Assembly: GCF_013141765.1 (NCBI RefSeq)
Contig: NZ_WHOD01000003.1
Span: 62,001-126,000 of the forward strand
DNA: 64,000 nt
DNA from: Paenibacillus foliorum
GTDB lineage: Bacteria; Bacillota; Bacilli; Paenibacillales; NBRC-103111
Direction: 5' to 3'
Shown in pieces: positions 1 to 9,542 of the stretch. Each line of letters begins with the position of its first letter. Positions within the stretch are counted from its first letter, which is position 1. The notes below the pieces were generated by a model, which was not told the origin of the DNA, did not search any database, and saw only the letters and a program-made list of their open reading frames with translations. The translations under genes and the position numbers were made by a program.

Positions 1-2570
1 GCCATGGCTGCATACATTTGTGAGAAGCTGTTGTCGATATCATCGGCGACCCCCTTCACCTCGCGTCCTACACCAGGGGGAAGCTCCAGCTTGCCTAGCT
101 CGACGGAAACTTTATTGCTTACGCCGCCTTTATCCTTGCTGTCGATTTTGGCAGTTACCTTCAACACCTGCTTTTGCGCTTCGCGACTTATCACAACCGG
201 AGCATCGATTAGTTTGACCTTGGCGATTTCATTCAGTTGAATGGTTTGGCCTGTCTGTGATTTCATTAGCAGCGTTCCCAGCTTATCGACGGAATTTTTA
301 TACCTCGGGTCAAGCATGACCTTTGTCGTATAGGTTACATTATCAAATTTCAAGTCCCCCAGCTTTTCTTCATTGATCCAGTTATGCACATTTTCCAGCA
401 CTCCGGCGGTTGTAAATCCATAGATTCCGGCTTTGTTTTCATCGACTGTAACCTCTACTTCAGATTTGGACTTACTTAGACTGTCTGTAATATCATAAAG
501 CTCAGGAAACTCTTTCATTTTCTCTCTGACCATTAACACGGCTTGCTGCAGGTAAAGCTGATCCTCTCCTTGCAGAGAGTAGGAGAAATCGACTCCACCG
601 CCGCTACTGCCCCCGCTTAATAATTTACCTTTGACAGTAGCTCCTTTCGGAAGCAAATTGAGAATTTCGGCTTCGTATTTTTTAACGGCTTCATTAGCAT
701 TGGTTGTCTTGGCAACCTTGGTAAACATCGAAGTTCTATAAGCCGTTCGTTCACTGCTGAAGCTGTAGCCGACAAGCGCCTCATTGTAGATGAATAGAGG
801 GCTGCCCTCTGCGTCCTTGGCCTCTCTGAGCATCGCTTCGATTTCCTTCGATTTGGCATTCATCGTCTCAATCGATGTTTCTCTCGGCATCTCAATTTGA
901 TAAAAAATTTGCCCGTCCGACTCGCCTTCCGGCATAAAGTCCATAGCAAGCTGCGGAACGATCAACACCATGGAAAGAACAAATACAAGAGCAGCCATGA
1001 GTAAAGTTTTGATTCGGTGCTTCAGCGACCAAATCAATGCTTTTTTGTATCGGCTCCCCATCCAGTCAGTCTTACTCTCATCATGCTGCGGTATTGCTCG
1101 GCTGTTCATTACCATGAGCTTCGCCAGCATCGGTATAACCGTCAATGCAACCAAGAGTGAGGACATCAAAGCACAAGCAAGCGTCAGCGCGAAGGGGCGA
1201 AATACTTCTCCGATCTCCCCACTGACGAAAGCGATCGGAGCGAAAACCCCGACTGTGGTTATGGTTGAAGAGGTAATGGCCGCAGAAACCTGCTGAGTTG
1301 CCAGCTTGATCACAGATTCATTGCGTTCATGTGCTTTTTGCAATTGGCTGTATATGTTTTCAATAACTACGATACTATCATCGACAACACGTCCGACCGC
1401 TATAGCTAAACCGCCTAATGTCATAATGTTAAGTGAAATACCCAACGGGTTCATGAACAACAAGGTGATGAGGATAGAGAGCGGAATCGAAACCAATACA
1501 ATCAAGGTCATCCGCACATTTCGTAGAAACAGGAAAATCATGAGTGAGGCTAACAAGGCTCCCAGAATTCCTTCCTGGACCATGCCATGAACCGACTCTT
1601 TAATTAAGGTTGCACCATTGAGAACGATATGAAATTCCACTCCGGGCAGCTTCTGCTCCCATTCAGCGATCATACGGTCTACGGTGTTGGCGAACTCAAC
1701 TTCATTCGCTCCTTTGGTTTTGTATAAAATCACGCCAATGGCCGGCTGGTCATTCACCCGGGCGATGAAGGTTGACTCGCTGATCGCTTCCACCTTGGCG
1801 AGCTGCTTGAGTAAAAGCGTCCCCCCTTGAGGTATCGATATTTTGAGATTATCGAGATTATACAGGGAGTTGAGCTGCCCTCGAACCCGGACCATATGCG
1901 TATTGCCATTAAAATCAACCAAGCCTGCAGGGGTGGAAACTAGAGCTGACTGAATCAAGCCTGTAACCTGAGACAGTGTGAGCCCGTAATTGTTGATGGC
2001 CCCAGCATCCAATTTGATAGTTAGCACGCTTTCTTGATTGCCAGCAGAATCCACATGATCCATCCCGTTAATGGATTCAAAGCCGGGAAGGATGATATCC
2101 TTATACATCTTATCCAGCTCATTCTGATTCATCCCATCGTTTCCGTATACGGCCATGTAATATACAGGGCTGGAGGCGAAGCCATCCGTGAGCACCTTAG
2201 GCTTTTCTGCGCTTTGAGGAAGACGGACGTTAGCAACAATGCTTTCCGCTTCTCTTTTAGCATCCTCCACTTTCTTACCTTGCTCAAATTCCAAAACAAT
2301 GGTTGAGCTATTGTCCTGCGAGGTCGATGTCAGGCTTTTCAGACCTTGCAAGCCTGAAACAGCTTTCTCAATTGGCTTGGTGATTTGCTCCATAATATCC
2401 TTAGGCGGAGCCGTATATTGGGCAGTGATGTAAACTCGCGTAGATGAAATATCCGGCATCATCTCAACCTTCAATGTTGTTGCAGAATAACTGCCTCCCG
2501 CAAGCAGCAGCAGCATAATGATGATTATGCCTGCAATGTTTTTCATCGAAAAATTAGTTAACTTGCTCAT
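1..2570 (-). CDS. RND family efflux permease (AcrB/SwrC-like), C-terminus cut by window edge
   Basis: Inner-membrane proton-driven efflux permease. About 856 codons are present of a usual ~1,030-1,070, and the reading frame stays open to base 1. It begins MSKLTNFSMKNIAG followed by a first membrane helix, then a large porter loop, then a run of helices. One helix carries the family's paired aspartates (AVGRVVDDSIVVIEN, near base 1390), which relay protons in RND pumps. The ATG at 2570 has a GGAGGAG ribosome site 10-11 bases upstream. It is the last visible gene of a sigma/anti-sigma/membrane-protein cluster, so the ECF factor probably controls it. No adaptor (MFP) gene is visible; Bacillus subtilis SwrC also stands alone. 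Substrate unknown; surfactants, lipopeptides or antibiotics are reasonable guesses. Confidence 0.9.
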   Translation of the reverse strand, partial: MSKLTNFSMKNIAGIIIIMLLLLAGGSYSATTLKVEMMPDISSTRVYITAQYTAPPKDIMEQITKPIEKAVSGLQGLKSLTSTSQDNSSTIVLEFEQGKKVEDAKREAESIVANVRLPQSAEKPKVLTDGFASSPVYYMAVYGNDGMNQNELDKMYKDIILPGFESINGMDHVDSAGNQESVLTIKLDAGAINNYGLTLSQVTGLIQSALVSTPAGLVDFNGNTHMVRVRGQLNSLYNLDNLKISIPQGGTLLLKQLAKVEAISESTFIARVNDQPAIGVILYKTKGANEVEFANTVDRMIAEWEQKLPGVEFHIVLNGATLIKESVHGMVQEGILGALLASLMIFLFLRNVRMTLIVLVSIPLSILITLLFMNPLGISLNIMTLGGLAIAVGRVVDDSIVVIENIYSQLQKAHERNESVIKLATQQVSAAITSSTITTVGVFAPIAFVSGEIGEVFRPFALTLACALMSSLLVALTVIPMLAKLMVMNSRAIPQHDESKTDWMGSRYKKALIWSLKHRIKTLLMAALVFVLSMVLIVPQLAMDFMPEGESDGQIFYQIEMPRETSIETMNAKSKEIEAMLREAKDAEGSPLFIYNEALVGYSFSSERTAYRTSMFTKVAKTTNANEAVKKYEAEILNLLPKGATVKGKLLSGGSSGGGVDFSYSLQGEDQLYLQQAVLMVREKMKEFPELYDITDSLSKSKSEVEVTVDENKAGIYGFTTAGVLENVHNWINEEKLGDLKFDNVTYTTKVMLDPRYKNSVDKLGTLLMKSQTGQTIQLNEIAKVKLIDAPVVISREAQKQVLKVTAKIDSKDKGGVSNKVSVELGKLELPPGVGREVKGVADDIDNSFSQMYAAM

Positions 2571-2684
2571 CCTTTTTACTCCTCCGCAACCTGCTTTTTA
2601 CTCCAGACACATGATGCAACTTATCATATCTGAAAAATCTGAGGATAAAGTGATGGAACCTCTTAATTTTTTCTGAAGATATGG

Positions 2685-3314
2685 CTACTTTTTTTTGTGC
2701 AGAAACATGAAGATGCCTATACCTATCAACACAAAGGCTCCTAGATAGGAATTCATTAAATGAAGTAGCTCGGAAAACCACTGCGGCTTTATGCTGAAAA
2801 GAAAGATCATTATGCCTCCGGCAATGAGCAGCAGCCCCGTTTTTTTCGAAGTGAATATTTGGCCCACTGGCTCGTCAAACCCATTATGGATATGCCCGTT
2901 ATACGAGTCCCCTTGATAAAGGAACGCATTTCTGGCGTTAACTTTCTCCGTTGAATGCATGGTGTCAAAAAGGTTATAGAAATAAATAACGGGAAGCATC
3001 AATCCAAAAAAAGTTTGCACCGGATTCTCCGTATTTCTCTCGGAATTGAATGCAATAATCAAGCAAATATCTATAACAATAAGCATCATGATCTGCAGCC
3101 CTTTTTGCATCATACCCAAATACAAATGACCTGTACCAGGGATGAAAAATGCCAACAACCCGGCCATCAGCTTGCTTTTATACGCATAGGGAACAAAGGG
3201 TGGCGGGGGTAACGGGATGTTCATCTGGTTGAGGCGTTCTTCAATAAAAGGATCTGTATCGTGTATTTCTTGTCTTGTACTGGAATTGGGGTTACTAGTC
3301 TGGTGTTCATCCAT
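2685..3314 (-). CDS. Small multi-pass membrane protein with TM2-like PGTGHLYLG motif
   Basis: 209 residues: a polar, proline-rich N-terminus (about 1-45), then four or five hydrophobic segments. The first hydrophobic block holds FFIPGTGHLYLG, resembling the GxGxFYLG signature of TM2-type membrane proteins; a basic tail ends LHKKK. The ATG at 3314 has a perfect TAGGAGG site 8 bases upstream. It lies 24 bases after the anti-sigma gene and about 115 bases before the RND pump, all on one strand, so one transcript is likely. Function is not known. The context suggests an accessory of an envelope-stress response. Confidence 0.75.
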   Translation of the reverse strand: MDEHQTSNPNSSTRQEIHDTDPFIEERLNQMNIPLPPPPFVPYAYKSKLMAGLLAFFIPGTGHLYLGMMQKGLQIMMLIVIDICLIIAFNSERNTENPVQTFFGLMLPVIYFYNLFDTMHSTEKVNARNAFLYQGDSYNGHIHNGFDEPVGQIFTSKKTGLLLIAGGIMIFLFSIKPQWFSELLHLMNSYLGAFVLIGIGIFMFLHKKK

Positions 3315-3338
3315 GGCGATTTCCTCCTAAGGTTGGAT

Positions 3339-3830
3339 TCATGATAAATAACTAAGTAATGAAGATAAATGAGCAAGCAGCTTACTGCTGATGGTCATTG
3401 ACTTGATTACCGTTTCCTGCACACTAAAGCTAAATTGTCCAGCCCACTGACTGACGATCCGATGCAAGGTTCCGGAAGCAAAGATCATGTAGGTACCCGC
3501 GAATGCGATCATCCCGTGCATAATCTCCACCTTCCATGTGGAATAGCCTTTATGTTCTGTTGAAGTGGCTGGTGAAGACTGAATCGGTTCCATGCCGGCT
3601 GCTGCTGAGGAGATCGAGTGCATAACACGATCGGTGAAATCATCGGCGGGCTGCAGAATAGGCAGAATACCCAACAGTTCGTTGATCGTCCGTTCCAGCT
3701 CAAGCTTCTCAAGGCAAGCTGCACAGCAAGCCAAATGAGAATCCATCCATTGAAGCTCAAGCACCGTACAGCTGTTATTAAGGTAGCTAGTCAGCATCTC
3801 TTGGCTTGGGTGTTTTTTACGATTACTCAT
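3339..3830 (-). CDS. Zinc-finger (zf-HC2) anti-sigma factor
   Basis: 163 residues. The N-terminal half is a ZAS/zf-HC2 anti-sigma domain with the H-x3-C-x2-C zinc motif in SHLACCAACLEKL (about residues 31-43). A middle linker is rich in Ser/Thr/Pro. A single predicted membrane segment lies near residues 105-125 (MIAFAGTYMIFASG), followed by a short outer tail. Such proteins hold their ECF sigma factor inactive at the membrane until a signal releases it. The ATG overlaps the end of the sigma gene by 8 bases, which implies translational coupling and a matched pair. Confidence 0.85.
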   Translation of the reverse strand: MSNRKKHPSQEMLTSYLNNSCTVLELQWMDSHLACCAACLEKLELERTINELLGILPILQPADDFTDRVMHSISSAAAGMEPIQSSPATSTEHKGYSTWKVEIMHGMIAFAGTYMIFASGTLHRIVSQWAGQFSFSVQETVIKSMTISSKLLAHLSSLLSYLS

Positions 3831-4383
3831 CTCTGTTCACCTCCAACCATTTTTCCTTTAGCATAATTTTTCCACGGTACAGCCGATTCTCCACTGCTTT
3901 TAGCGACAAGTTTGTAACCGTGGCGATTTCCTGATAAGACATTTGCTTATAGTGATACAGATACAGAATCAATCGATATTTCTCCGGCATACTCGAGAGC
4001 AAAGATTGTACAAGATACCTCTTCTCTTTCAATTCTGCCTGCTCTTCTGGCCCCTCCGAACGTTTGGCAAACCAACCCTTGACTTTATCCAGTACCGTTT
4101 CATTGATTTTCTGTCCCTTTGACCGCTGATAATCTTTCACCAGATTCACAGTTAGGCGATATAGCCACGTAGTAAATTTGGCATTGCCCTGGTAGCCGTC
4201 CAGAAATCGGTACAGCTTAATAAAAGCCTCCTGAGATAGATCCTCTGAGGTTTCGCGATGCTTCAACATGCGGTATATCAATGAAAAAATATAATTTTTA
4301 TGCCGGTTCACAAGTATTCGATATGCATCCTGATTGCCTTGACGGACTTGTTCAACCAGCTGCTCATCCGTCCATTGCTCCAT
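3823..4383 (-). CDS. ECF-type RNA polymerase sigma factor
   Basis: About 186 residues from the chosen start (MEQWTDEQLVEQV). Region 2 is seen around YRMLKHRETSEDLSQEAFIK and the -10 contact part TTWLYRLTVNLVKDY. Region 4 is the helix-turn-helix MSYQEIATVTNLSLKAVENR near the C-terminus. An in-frame ATG further upstream (4428) gives a longer product, but the ATG at 4383 has a GGTGGTGAAG ribosome site and places the conserved domain at the N-terminus, so it is preferred. It is co-transcribed with its anti-sigma factor. Closest known types are the SigW/SigV-like ECF groups; the exact group cannot be fixed by eye. Autoregulation is usual, but I could not point to a convincing ECF promoter upstream. 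Confidence 0.9.
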   Translation of the reverse strand: MEQWTDEQLVEQVRQGNQDAYRILVNRHKNYIFSLIYRMLKHRETSEDLSQEAFIKLYRFLDGYQGNAKFTTWLYRLTVNLVKDYQRSKGQKINETVLDKVKGWFAKRSEGPEEQAELKEKRYLVQSLLSSMPEKYRLILYLYHYKQMSYQEIATVTNLSLKAVENRLYRGKIMLKEKWLEVNRDE

Positions 4384-4993
4384 CGCTTCACCACCCAAAT
4401 AATATCCAGGAAAACCGTACATACGCAAGCCTGAATGGTATAAATAAAGGGTCCCGTTTCCATACGAAGATCAGTCCGCTGCACCAGTTCCGCTTTTCTT
4501 AAAAGCAAGTTTTTTCCTACATGTTATATAAGACGAGAAACGGCGCTGGCCCCCTCAGAAAATGTAAAAGCATTTTTGGCTCAACCTCAAAATCGTTGCT
4601 TGACCCTCCTCCGAACATCAGCTTGCACAAAATCCTGCGAGCATGCAGTTATTTTCTACTGAAATTGCTGCTAAGAGGAAAAAAATGCGAAAGTACAGCA
4701 ATTTTCATGCGAAACGATCCGCTTTCAACTAAGAATGAAAAAAAGATGCACATTAGCATGAATTCACGAAGACTGCGATAAAACGGTCAAAAGCCTGTAT
4801 AGATGCAGGTTTTGGGAGCTGATCATGACTTTGAATCATGTCTTTTGCTCTGCCATTATCGTTCGTAAGGTCTTGTCAGCGCTGAGCTGATTACGAAGCC
4901 GAAATCGAATGACGACATGACCTCTTCAAGGGCAGATTTCAGTTTTAGCCACATCTTTAAGAAAAAAGTGTGCTCCATATCCCGGGAAACACG
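4384..4993. other. Intergenic stretch without a recognisable gene
   Basis: About 610 bases between the sigma factor start and the terminator of the glycan locus. Open frames are short, lack ribosome sites and resemble nothing known. The part nearest 4384 must hold the promoter of the sigma operon. No repeat, RNA gene or remnant could be supported. Confidence 0.5.
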
Positions 4994-5015
4994 AAAAACC
5001 CGGCCAATGGCCAGG
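4994..5015 (-). terminator. Intrinsic terminator of the GH43/sulfatase operon
   Basis: Read on the minus strand: a 7-bp stem CCTGGCC/GGCCGGG (one G-U pair) with a 3-base loop, followed directly by TTTTT. It lies about 65 bases past the stop of the GH43-like gene. Confidence 0.7.
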
Positions 5016-5079
5016 TCCTGGAATTTATATATTAAGCTTCAACCTCAACTCGATGGAGAACGTCCTTCCGTTATCCGTC

Positions 5080-6015
5080 TCATCCCACTGGGAAATTCTG
5101 AGTCAAATCAAGTTCAAAGGACTGATTACGATCACATTGCAATACTCCGTACCTCACCTCTAATTGAGCAACCTGGATAGAGGAACGGCGATCGGCATAG
5201 GTGCGAGACTGATCATTGTGATGTACCCGATCCGGATGAGTGAAGTAGAAAATGTAGGCGTTATCTCCCTGAACAACTACATCCGCATGCAGACCAATCG
5301 TTCGGTCATCCTCGCGGGTACCCGCTTCGCTTAAGATAGAGCCATTGCGCTCCCACTTCTCACCATCCTGCGAACGATAAACACCTTGCCCTCTCCACTC
5401 GTCGATGATCATCCAGTAGCTTCCCTTGAATTCAAACACATTCGGTCCTTCATGGGGATGGCTCGTTATGATGGGCCCAACCACACTCCATTCGTACAAA
5501 TCATCGCTATCCGCAGCATAGGTGTGCGACTGATTATCCTCATCCTTGTACCACATCCGAAATCGTCCGTCAGGCAGCTTGTGAATACAAGCGTCAATCA
5601 CCCGCTCCGAGCTTAGTCGGATCTCCGATTGGAAGGTCCACTGCAGCAAATCTGGACTCGTATAATGAAGCATCCGGCGCTTATGTCCATCCCAATCATA
5701 AGGAACTCCCTGTATATAGCTCACATACATGTGATACGTGCCAGCTTCGCAAATGATTTCCGGCGCCCAGAATGTATTGCGTCCCCATTCTATGTCCAGA
5801 CCGGAAAGTGTCCCTCGGTACACCCAATTTCGGCCTCCGTCTGACGAAGAAGCTACACCCAAATCAGTCCCATGAACCCATGCGAACTTGGGGCCTTCTG
5901 CTGTTGCTCTACGATTGGTATAAATCATCCACCACTCTTGGGCCTGATGGTTCCATATTACAACAGGATCAGCGGCCCCATCGTATACAGGATCTCTAAA
6001 TAATGGCGCATTCAT
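5080..6015 (-). CDS. GH43/GH117-like five-bladed beta-propeller glycoside hydrolase
   Basis: 311 residues with no signal peptide, so probably cytoplasmic. The repeated blade pattern (YHMYVSY, FRMWYKDE, YWMIIDEW, AYIFYFTHP) fits the GH43/GH32 superfamily. Three acidic residues sit where that superfamily keeps its catalytic triad: D16 in AADPVVIW, D141 in RVIDACIH and E189 in HPHEGPNVF. It follows the sulfatase by about 220 bases on the same strand and ends the locus. Likely role: cleavage of an imported oligosaccharide, perhaps after desulfation. Family members also include arabinosidases, xylosidases and alpha-1,3-anhydrogalactosidases, so the substrate is not assigned. Confidence 0.7.
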   Translation of the reverse strand: MNAPLFRDPVYDGAADPVVIWNHQAQEWWMIYTNRRATAEGPKFAWVHGTDLGVASSSDGGRNWVYRGTLSGLDIEWGRNTFWAPEIICEAGTYHMYVSYIQGVPYDWDGHKRRMLHYTSPDLLQWTFQSEIRLSSERVIDACIHKLPDGRFRMWYKDEDNQSHTYAADSDDLYEWSVVGPIITSHPHEGPNVFEFKGSYWMIIDEWRGQGVYRSQDGEKWERNGSILSEAGTREDDRTIGLHADVVVQGDNAYIFYFTHPDRVHHNDQSRTYADRRSSIQVAQLEVRYGVLQCDRNQSFELDLTQNFPVG

Positions 6016-6187
6016 TGGTTACACTCTCCTTGTTAACATCATCGTCTACCGTATAATGCCTTGTCGTCAGAATATGTAAGGCTCAATTCGTCCTCATTGT
6101 ACATGTATTGCTCAAACGTCCGCAAGTATCTAATTCATCCCCGTTAGAGTCATGCCTCTTTCAGTATTTGGAGCTCCACCCAACAAC

Positions 6188-6228
6188 AAAAAGTCCCCCA
6201 CCCAGGAATCTCCCAGGTGAAGGACTTT
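6188..6228 (-). terminator. Strong stem-loop terminator after the sulfatase
   Basis: On the minus strand a long stem (AAGTCC..CACCTGGGA / CCTGGGTG..GGACTT) is followed by TTTTTG. It sits just past the sulfatase stop, so the GH43-like gene downstream may have its own promoter or depend on read-through. Confidence 0.75.
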
Positions 6229-6234
6229 GCTGAT

Positions 6235-7587
6235 TCAACTCCTAGCTTCTTTAGTCGTTACTTTCCGTTGTCCCCCAAAACGGGCTGGCGCAGGCTCAAT
6301 AATTGGAGCTTTCTCCCCCGTCTCCTGCATGCGTCGGATAAGACGCTGCTTCATAATATCAGCTGCCTCGCGATGCGAATCCAGGCCAATGAGATTCGTC
6401 AGCTCATAGGGATCGGACTTCAGATCATACAGATAAGTCTCCTGATAGCTGTCCGACCCTGCATCGGTGAAGCCGTCCTTCTCCGGTGCTGTTACGCCGT
6501 ATTTCCACCGCTTCGTCCTAACCGCACGTCCTACCTGTGACTCGCTAATCTGCACGAATACCTCCTCCGGCCAAGGAGGCTTGTCCACGGTTAACAGCGA
6601 TCGTCCCTGCATATCCGTAGGCACTGGAATTCCCGCCGCGTCCAGCAAAGTCGGCGGCAAATCAATCAAGCTCACGAGATTCTGCAGCTGGCGGCCTCCC
6701 TCGAAGCCGGGACCTGTAATCGCGGTCGGCACACGAATAGAAGCATCATGGCCCGAACGTTTATATTCCTCGTTCCTCGTCTTAAAGTGGCAGCCATGAT
6801 CAGAGGTGAACAGCACGATTGTGTTTTCATCCAAATCGAGTGACTTCAAAGCATCCATCAATCGTCCCAATGCTTCATCCAGTCGCTTCACCATGCCGTA
6901 GTAGCCTGCTATGTGCTGATGGACCGTTCCTCCAAGAGCTGCCAAATCAGGAGGAAGCCAAGCTCCGGTATATTTTTCCCTATAGCCGTCAGGCGCAGGG
7001 TAGTCATCAAGATGGTTCTGATGATGCGGCTCCAAATAAGAAAGAAACAAATAAAACGGTTCTTCCTGATGCCCATCGATATATCGGATCGCAGCATCTG
7101 TAATTGCATCCACCCGGTATCCGGGGAGCTTCACAGGCTCATTGTCATTGTTATACATGACCGTACGATATGAATCGGAAGTGAACTCCAATACATCGGA
7201 CGCCAGCCAATACTGATAGCCTCCGCGTTTCCCCTCAGGAACAGGCTCTTCCCCTGCCAAATGCCATTTGCCGATATAGCCGGTGCTGTAACCCTCTTCG
7301 TTAAAATAGTCCGCTATCGTCTTCGACTCTGCCGGAAGCGGAATTCCATTGACAAAACAACCCGTCGTTGTCGCATATTTGCCTGTCTGCAAGCAAGATC
7401 TCGCAGGCCCACACACGGGCTGGCATGTAAAGGAATGCGTAATATGCGTTCCATTAAGCGCCATTCGCTCAAAGTTAGGCATTAATTGCATTGGATTTCC
7501 GTGCAGACTGGATGTGTCCCAGCGCTGCTGATCCGTAAAAAATACAATCACATTAGGCCGTTTCTGCTGTTGCTGTTGAGTCTCCAT
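6235..7587 (-). CDS. Type I sulfatase (formylglycine-dependent)
   Basis: 450 residues of the alkaline-phosphatase-like sulfatase family. The catalytic signature C-x-P-x-R is present as C59-G-P-A-R63; C59 would be oxidised to formylglycine. Metal ligands are visible: D19 in FFTDQQRWD and D263/H264 in TSDHGCH. GKWHL (107-111) is the usual Lys/His active-site strand. No signal peptide is seen, so it probably acts on imported sulfated sugars in the cytosol. ATG at 7587 with GAGGAG about 11 bases upstream. It lies directly downstream of the two permeases and was assigned to their transport locus. No formylglycine-generating enzyme is visible in the window; maturation depends on one elsewhere. Confidence 0.9.
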   Translation of the reverse strand: METQQQQQKRPNVIVFFTDQQRWDTSSLHGNPMQLMPNFERMALNGTHITHSFTCQPVCGPARSCLQTGKYATTTGCFVNGIPLPAESKTIADYFNEEGYSTGYIGKWHLAGEEPVPEGKRGGYQYWLASDVLEFTSDSYRTVMYNNDNEPVKLPGYRVDAITDAAIRYIDGHQEEPFYLFLSYLEPHHQNHLDDYPAPDGYREKYTGAWLPPDLAALGGTVHQHIAGYYGMVKRLDEALGRLMDALKSLDLDENTIVLFTSDHGCHFKTRNEEYKRSGHDASIRVPTAITGPGFEGGRQLQNLVSLIDLPPTLLDAAGIPVPTDMQGRSLLTVDKPPWPEEVFVQISESQVGRAVRTKRWKYGVTAPEKDGFTDAGSDSYQETYLYDLKSDPYELTNLIGLDSHREAADIMKQRLIRRMQETGEKAPIIEPAPARFGGQRKVTTKEARS

Positions 7588-7677
7588 AATCTAATATTGC
7601 TCCTCTCATCATCGCTTTTCTATACTATTTCTTCTAAACTTCTATAATCATCCTTCTAATCTTCTATAATCATGCTG

Positions 7678-8523
7678 CTATTCCTTAACGCCTCCAGCCG
7701 TCAGCCCCTCAACCATATACCGCTGCAAAAACATAAAAGCAATTAATAGCGGAAGGGTTGCGGTTACCGCAGCTGCAGTTGCACCGGACCAATTGTACGA
7801 ATATTCACCTAAGTAGGTAAGCGATAATCCCGGACTCAATGTTCTTTTATCAATATCGCTAACCAAGGTCAGGCCGAATAAAAAGTCATCCCAAGCAATT
7901 AGAAACGTGTAGATGGCAACCGCCATAATGCCCGGCTTCGCTAGGGGCACGATAATCATAAAAAGCGTCTTAAAGCGCGATGCTCCATCAATCTCCGCAG
8001 CCTCCTCAAGCTCCTTCGAGATACCGTTGAAGAACGTTCGCATCAGCATGATGCAGAAGGGCAGCGCCGTCATGGTCGAAGCCAATACAAGCACGAACAA
8101 GGTGTTCAATAAATGCAGCGCTTGATATTGTGAATACAAGCCTATTACTAATGTGACTGTCGGAAACATCTGGGCGGACAAAAAGATCAGTGTAATCAAA
8201 TTGCTCCCCCGAAATCGAAACCGCGATAAAGCATAACCTGCGAAAATCGCAACAAAGATGCATAAAACAGTTGCTCCTGACGCAACAATGAACGTATTTT
8301 TATAAAAGGTCAGAAACACGGAAGACTGTAAAATTTCCATATAACTGGACAAATTAAGATGAACAGGTACCCATTTAGGCGGAAGCTGCATCAAATCGCT
8401 GTTATTTTGCACAGAAGTAACAACAACCCAATAGATGGGGAATAAGAAAAAGAACAGTAGGACGAGAAGCAGAAGGTAGGTTAATCCTTCTCTTTTGAAC
8501 AATAGATGTTTAACCGAATTCAT
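7678..8523 (-). CDS. Carbohydrate ABC transporter permease, MalG type
   Basis: 281 residues, six predicted membrane helices. The EAA loop that docks the ATPase is clear: EEAAEIDGASRFKTLF..IVPLAKPG. It ends with the family's typical C-terminus (FLQRYMVEGLTAGGVKE). It partners the MalF-type permease immediately upstream (13-base gap) and the binding protein before that. No ATPase gene is present; CUT1 systems of this group usually share a general MsmX-type ATPase encoded elsewhere. Confidence 0.92.
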   Translation of the reverse strand: MNSVKHLLFKREGLTYLLLLVLLFFFLFPIYWVVVTSVQNNSDLMQLPPKWVPVHLNLSSYMEILQSSVFLTFYKNTFIVASGATVLCIFVAIFAGYALSRFRFRGSNLITLIFLSAQMFPTVTLVIGLYSQYQALHLLNTLFVLVLASTMTALPFCIMLMRTFFNGISKELEEAAEIDGASRFKTLFMIIVPLAKPGIMAVAIYTFLIAWDDFLFGLTLVSDIDKRTLSPGLSLTYLGEYSYNWSGATAAAVTATLPLLIAFMFLQRYMVEGLTAGGVKE

Positions 8524-8536
8524 TATGCGTTCCCTC

Positions 8537-9430
8537 CTAGTGGTCCGTGTTTCTATTCATAAAACGGGTATAAACAATGGAGAAGGTAAAGAGCATGATG
8601 AGCCAAATGACACCAATTGCCGAACCTTTTCCCAGCTCATATCTGGAGAATGCAGTTTCATAGGTGAGAATGGCTAAGGAAGAAGTGGCTCCTGCCGGTC
8701 CCCCTCCAGTCAGAGTAAAAAACAAAGTAAACATTTGGAAATTATTTACAATCATGATTAATGAAACACTTGTAATCACCGGCTTCAACAGCGGAAGCGT
8801 TACATGGAGAAACAGCTTCCATCCGCCTGCTCCATCGATTCTCGCTGCTTCATATAAGCTCGCCGAAATACTCTGTAAACCAGCCAGCAGCATGACAGCA
8901 ACCAGCGGCATTTGTCGGAATACGGCCACTATAATGATGGAGGTTAAGGCCCAATCCATACTGCGCAGCCAGTTAATATTTTCATGAATAATCCCAAGCT
9001 TCGTGAGGCTATAGTTCAAAACCCCATAGTCTGACTGATAAATCCACATGAATATTAAAGCGGTTACGATCGTAGGTATAGCCCAAGGAATCATAACAAT
9101 ACTGCGGAAAAAAGCTCGCATTCGGATGTTTCTATTCAACAGCAGCGCCATAACAAGGCCTAACAGCAAATCAGAAATAACGGCTATAACCACATAGCTT
9201 AAAGTAATTTTGAGCGAGTGATAGAATTCAGCGGATTTCAGTACCGTTAAATAATTCCCAAAATCATTCCATTTCGGATCACTGCTAAGTAAGGAATAAT
9301 CCGTAAAGCTCATATAGATGGATTTAACAAGCGGGCTGATAATCGTCAAGCCCAATAGAAGAATTGCAGGTAATAGCAGCAAAAAAGCAAATACAAGGTT
9401 TCGCTGTTCACGAGTAAGTCTAGCGTTCAA
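8537..9430 (-). CDS. Carbohydrate ABC transporter permease, MalF type
   Basis: About 297 residues, six helices, with the EAA motif YEAARIDGAGGWKLFLHVTLPLLKP. The frame opens at GTG 9439, but a TTG at 9430 has GGGGTGAGG just upstream and is the better start. It forms the transmembrane channel with the downstream MalG-type protein for the sugar delivered by the 9543-10868 lipoprotein. Confidence 0.9.
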   Translation of the reverse strand: MNARLTREQRNLVFAFLLLLPAILLLGLTIISPLVKSIYMSFTDYSLLSSDPKWNDFGNYLTVLKSAEFYHSLKITLSYVVIAVISDLLLGLVMALLLNRNIRMRAFFRSIVMIPWAIPTIVTALIFMWIYQSDYGVLNYSLTKLGIIHENINWLRSMDWALTSIIIVAVFRQMPLVAVMLLAGLQSISASLYEAARIDGAGGWKLFLHVTLPLLKPVITSVSLIMIVNNFQMFTLFFTLTGGGPAGATSSLAILTYETAFSRYELGKGSAIGVIWLIMLFTFSIVYTRFMNRNTDH

Positions 9431-9477
9431 GTTCCTCACCCCATCTGTCGGATAGTGTAATGTCTCGGTATGAATAA

Positions 9478-9507
9478 GGAAAGGGACAGCAGACTGTCAC
9501 TGTCCCT
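9478..9507 (-). terminator. Stem-loop between binding protein and permease genes
   Basis: Minus-strand hairpin GGGACAG/CTGTCCC with a 10-base loop and a pyrimidine tract (TTTCC). Its place, right after the binding-protein gene, fits a partial terminator that lets the binding protein be made in excess over the permeases. Confidence 0.55.
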
Positions 9508-9542
9508 ACGATTACAATGTTCATTTGTTGTCTCGGAGACGG

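Noticed and set aside
4308..4781. Short frames upstream of the sigma factor gene
   Set aside because: No ribosome sites, no similarity, and composition like noncoding DNA.
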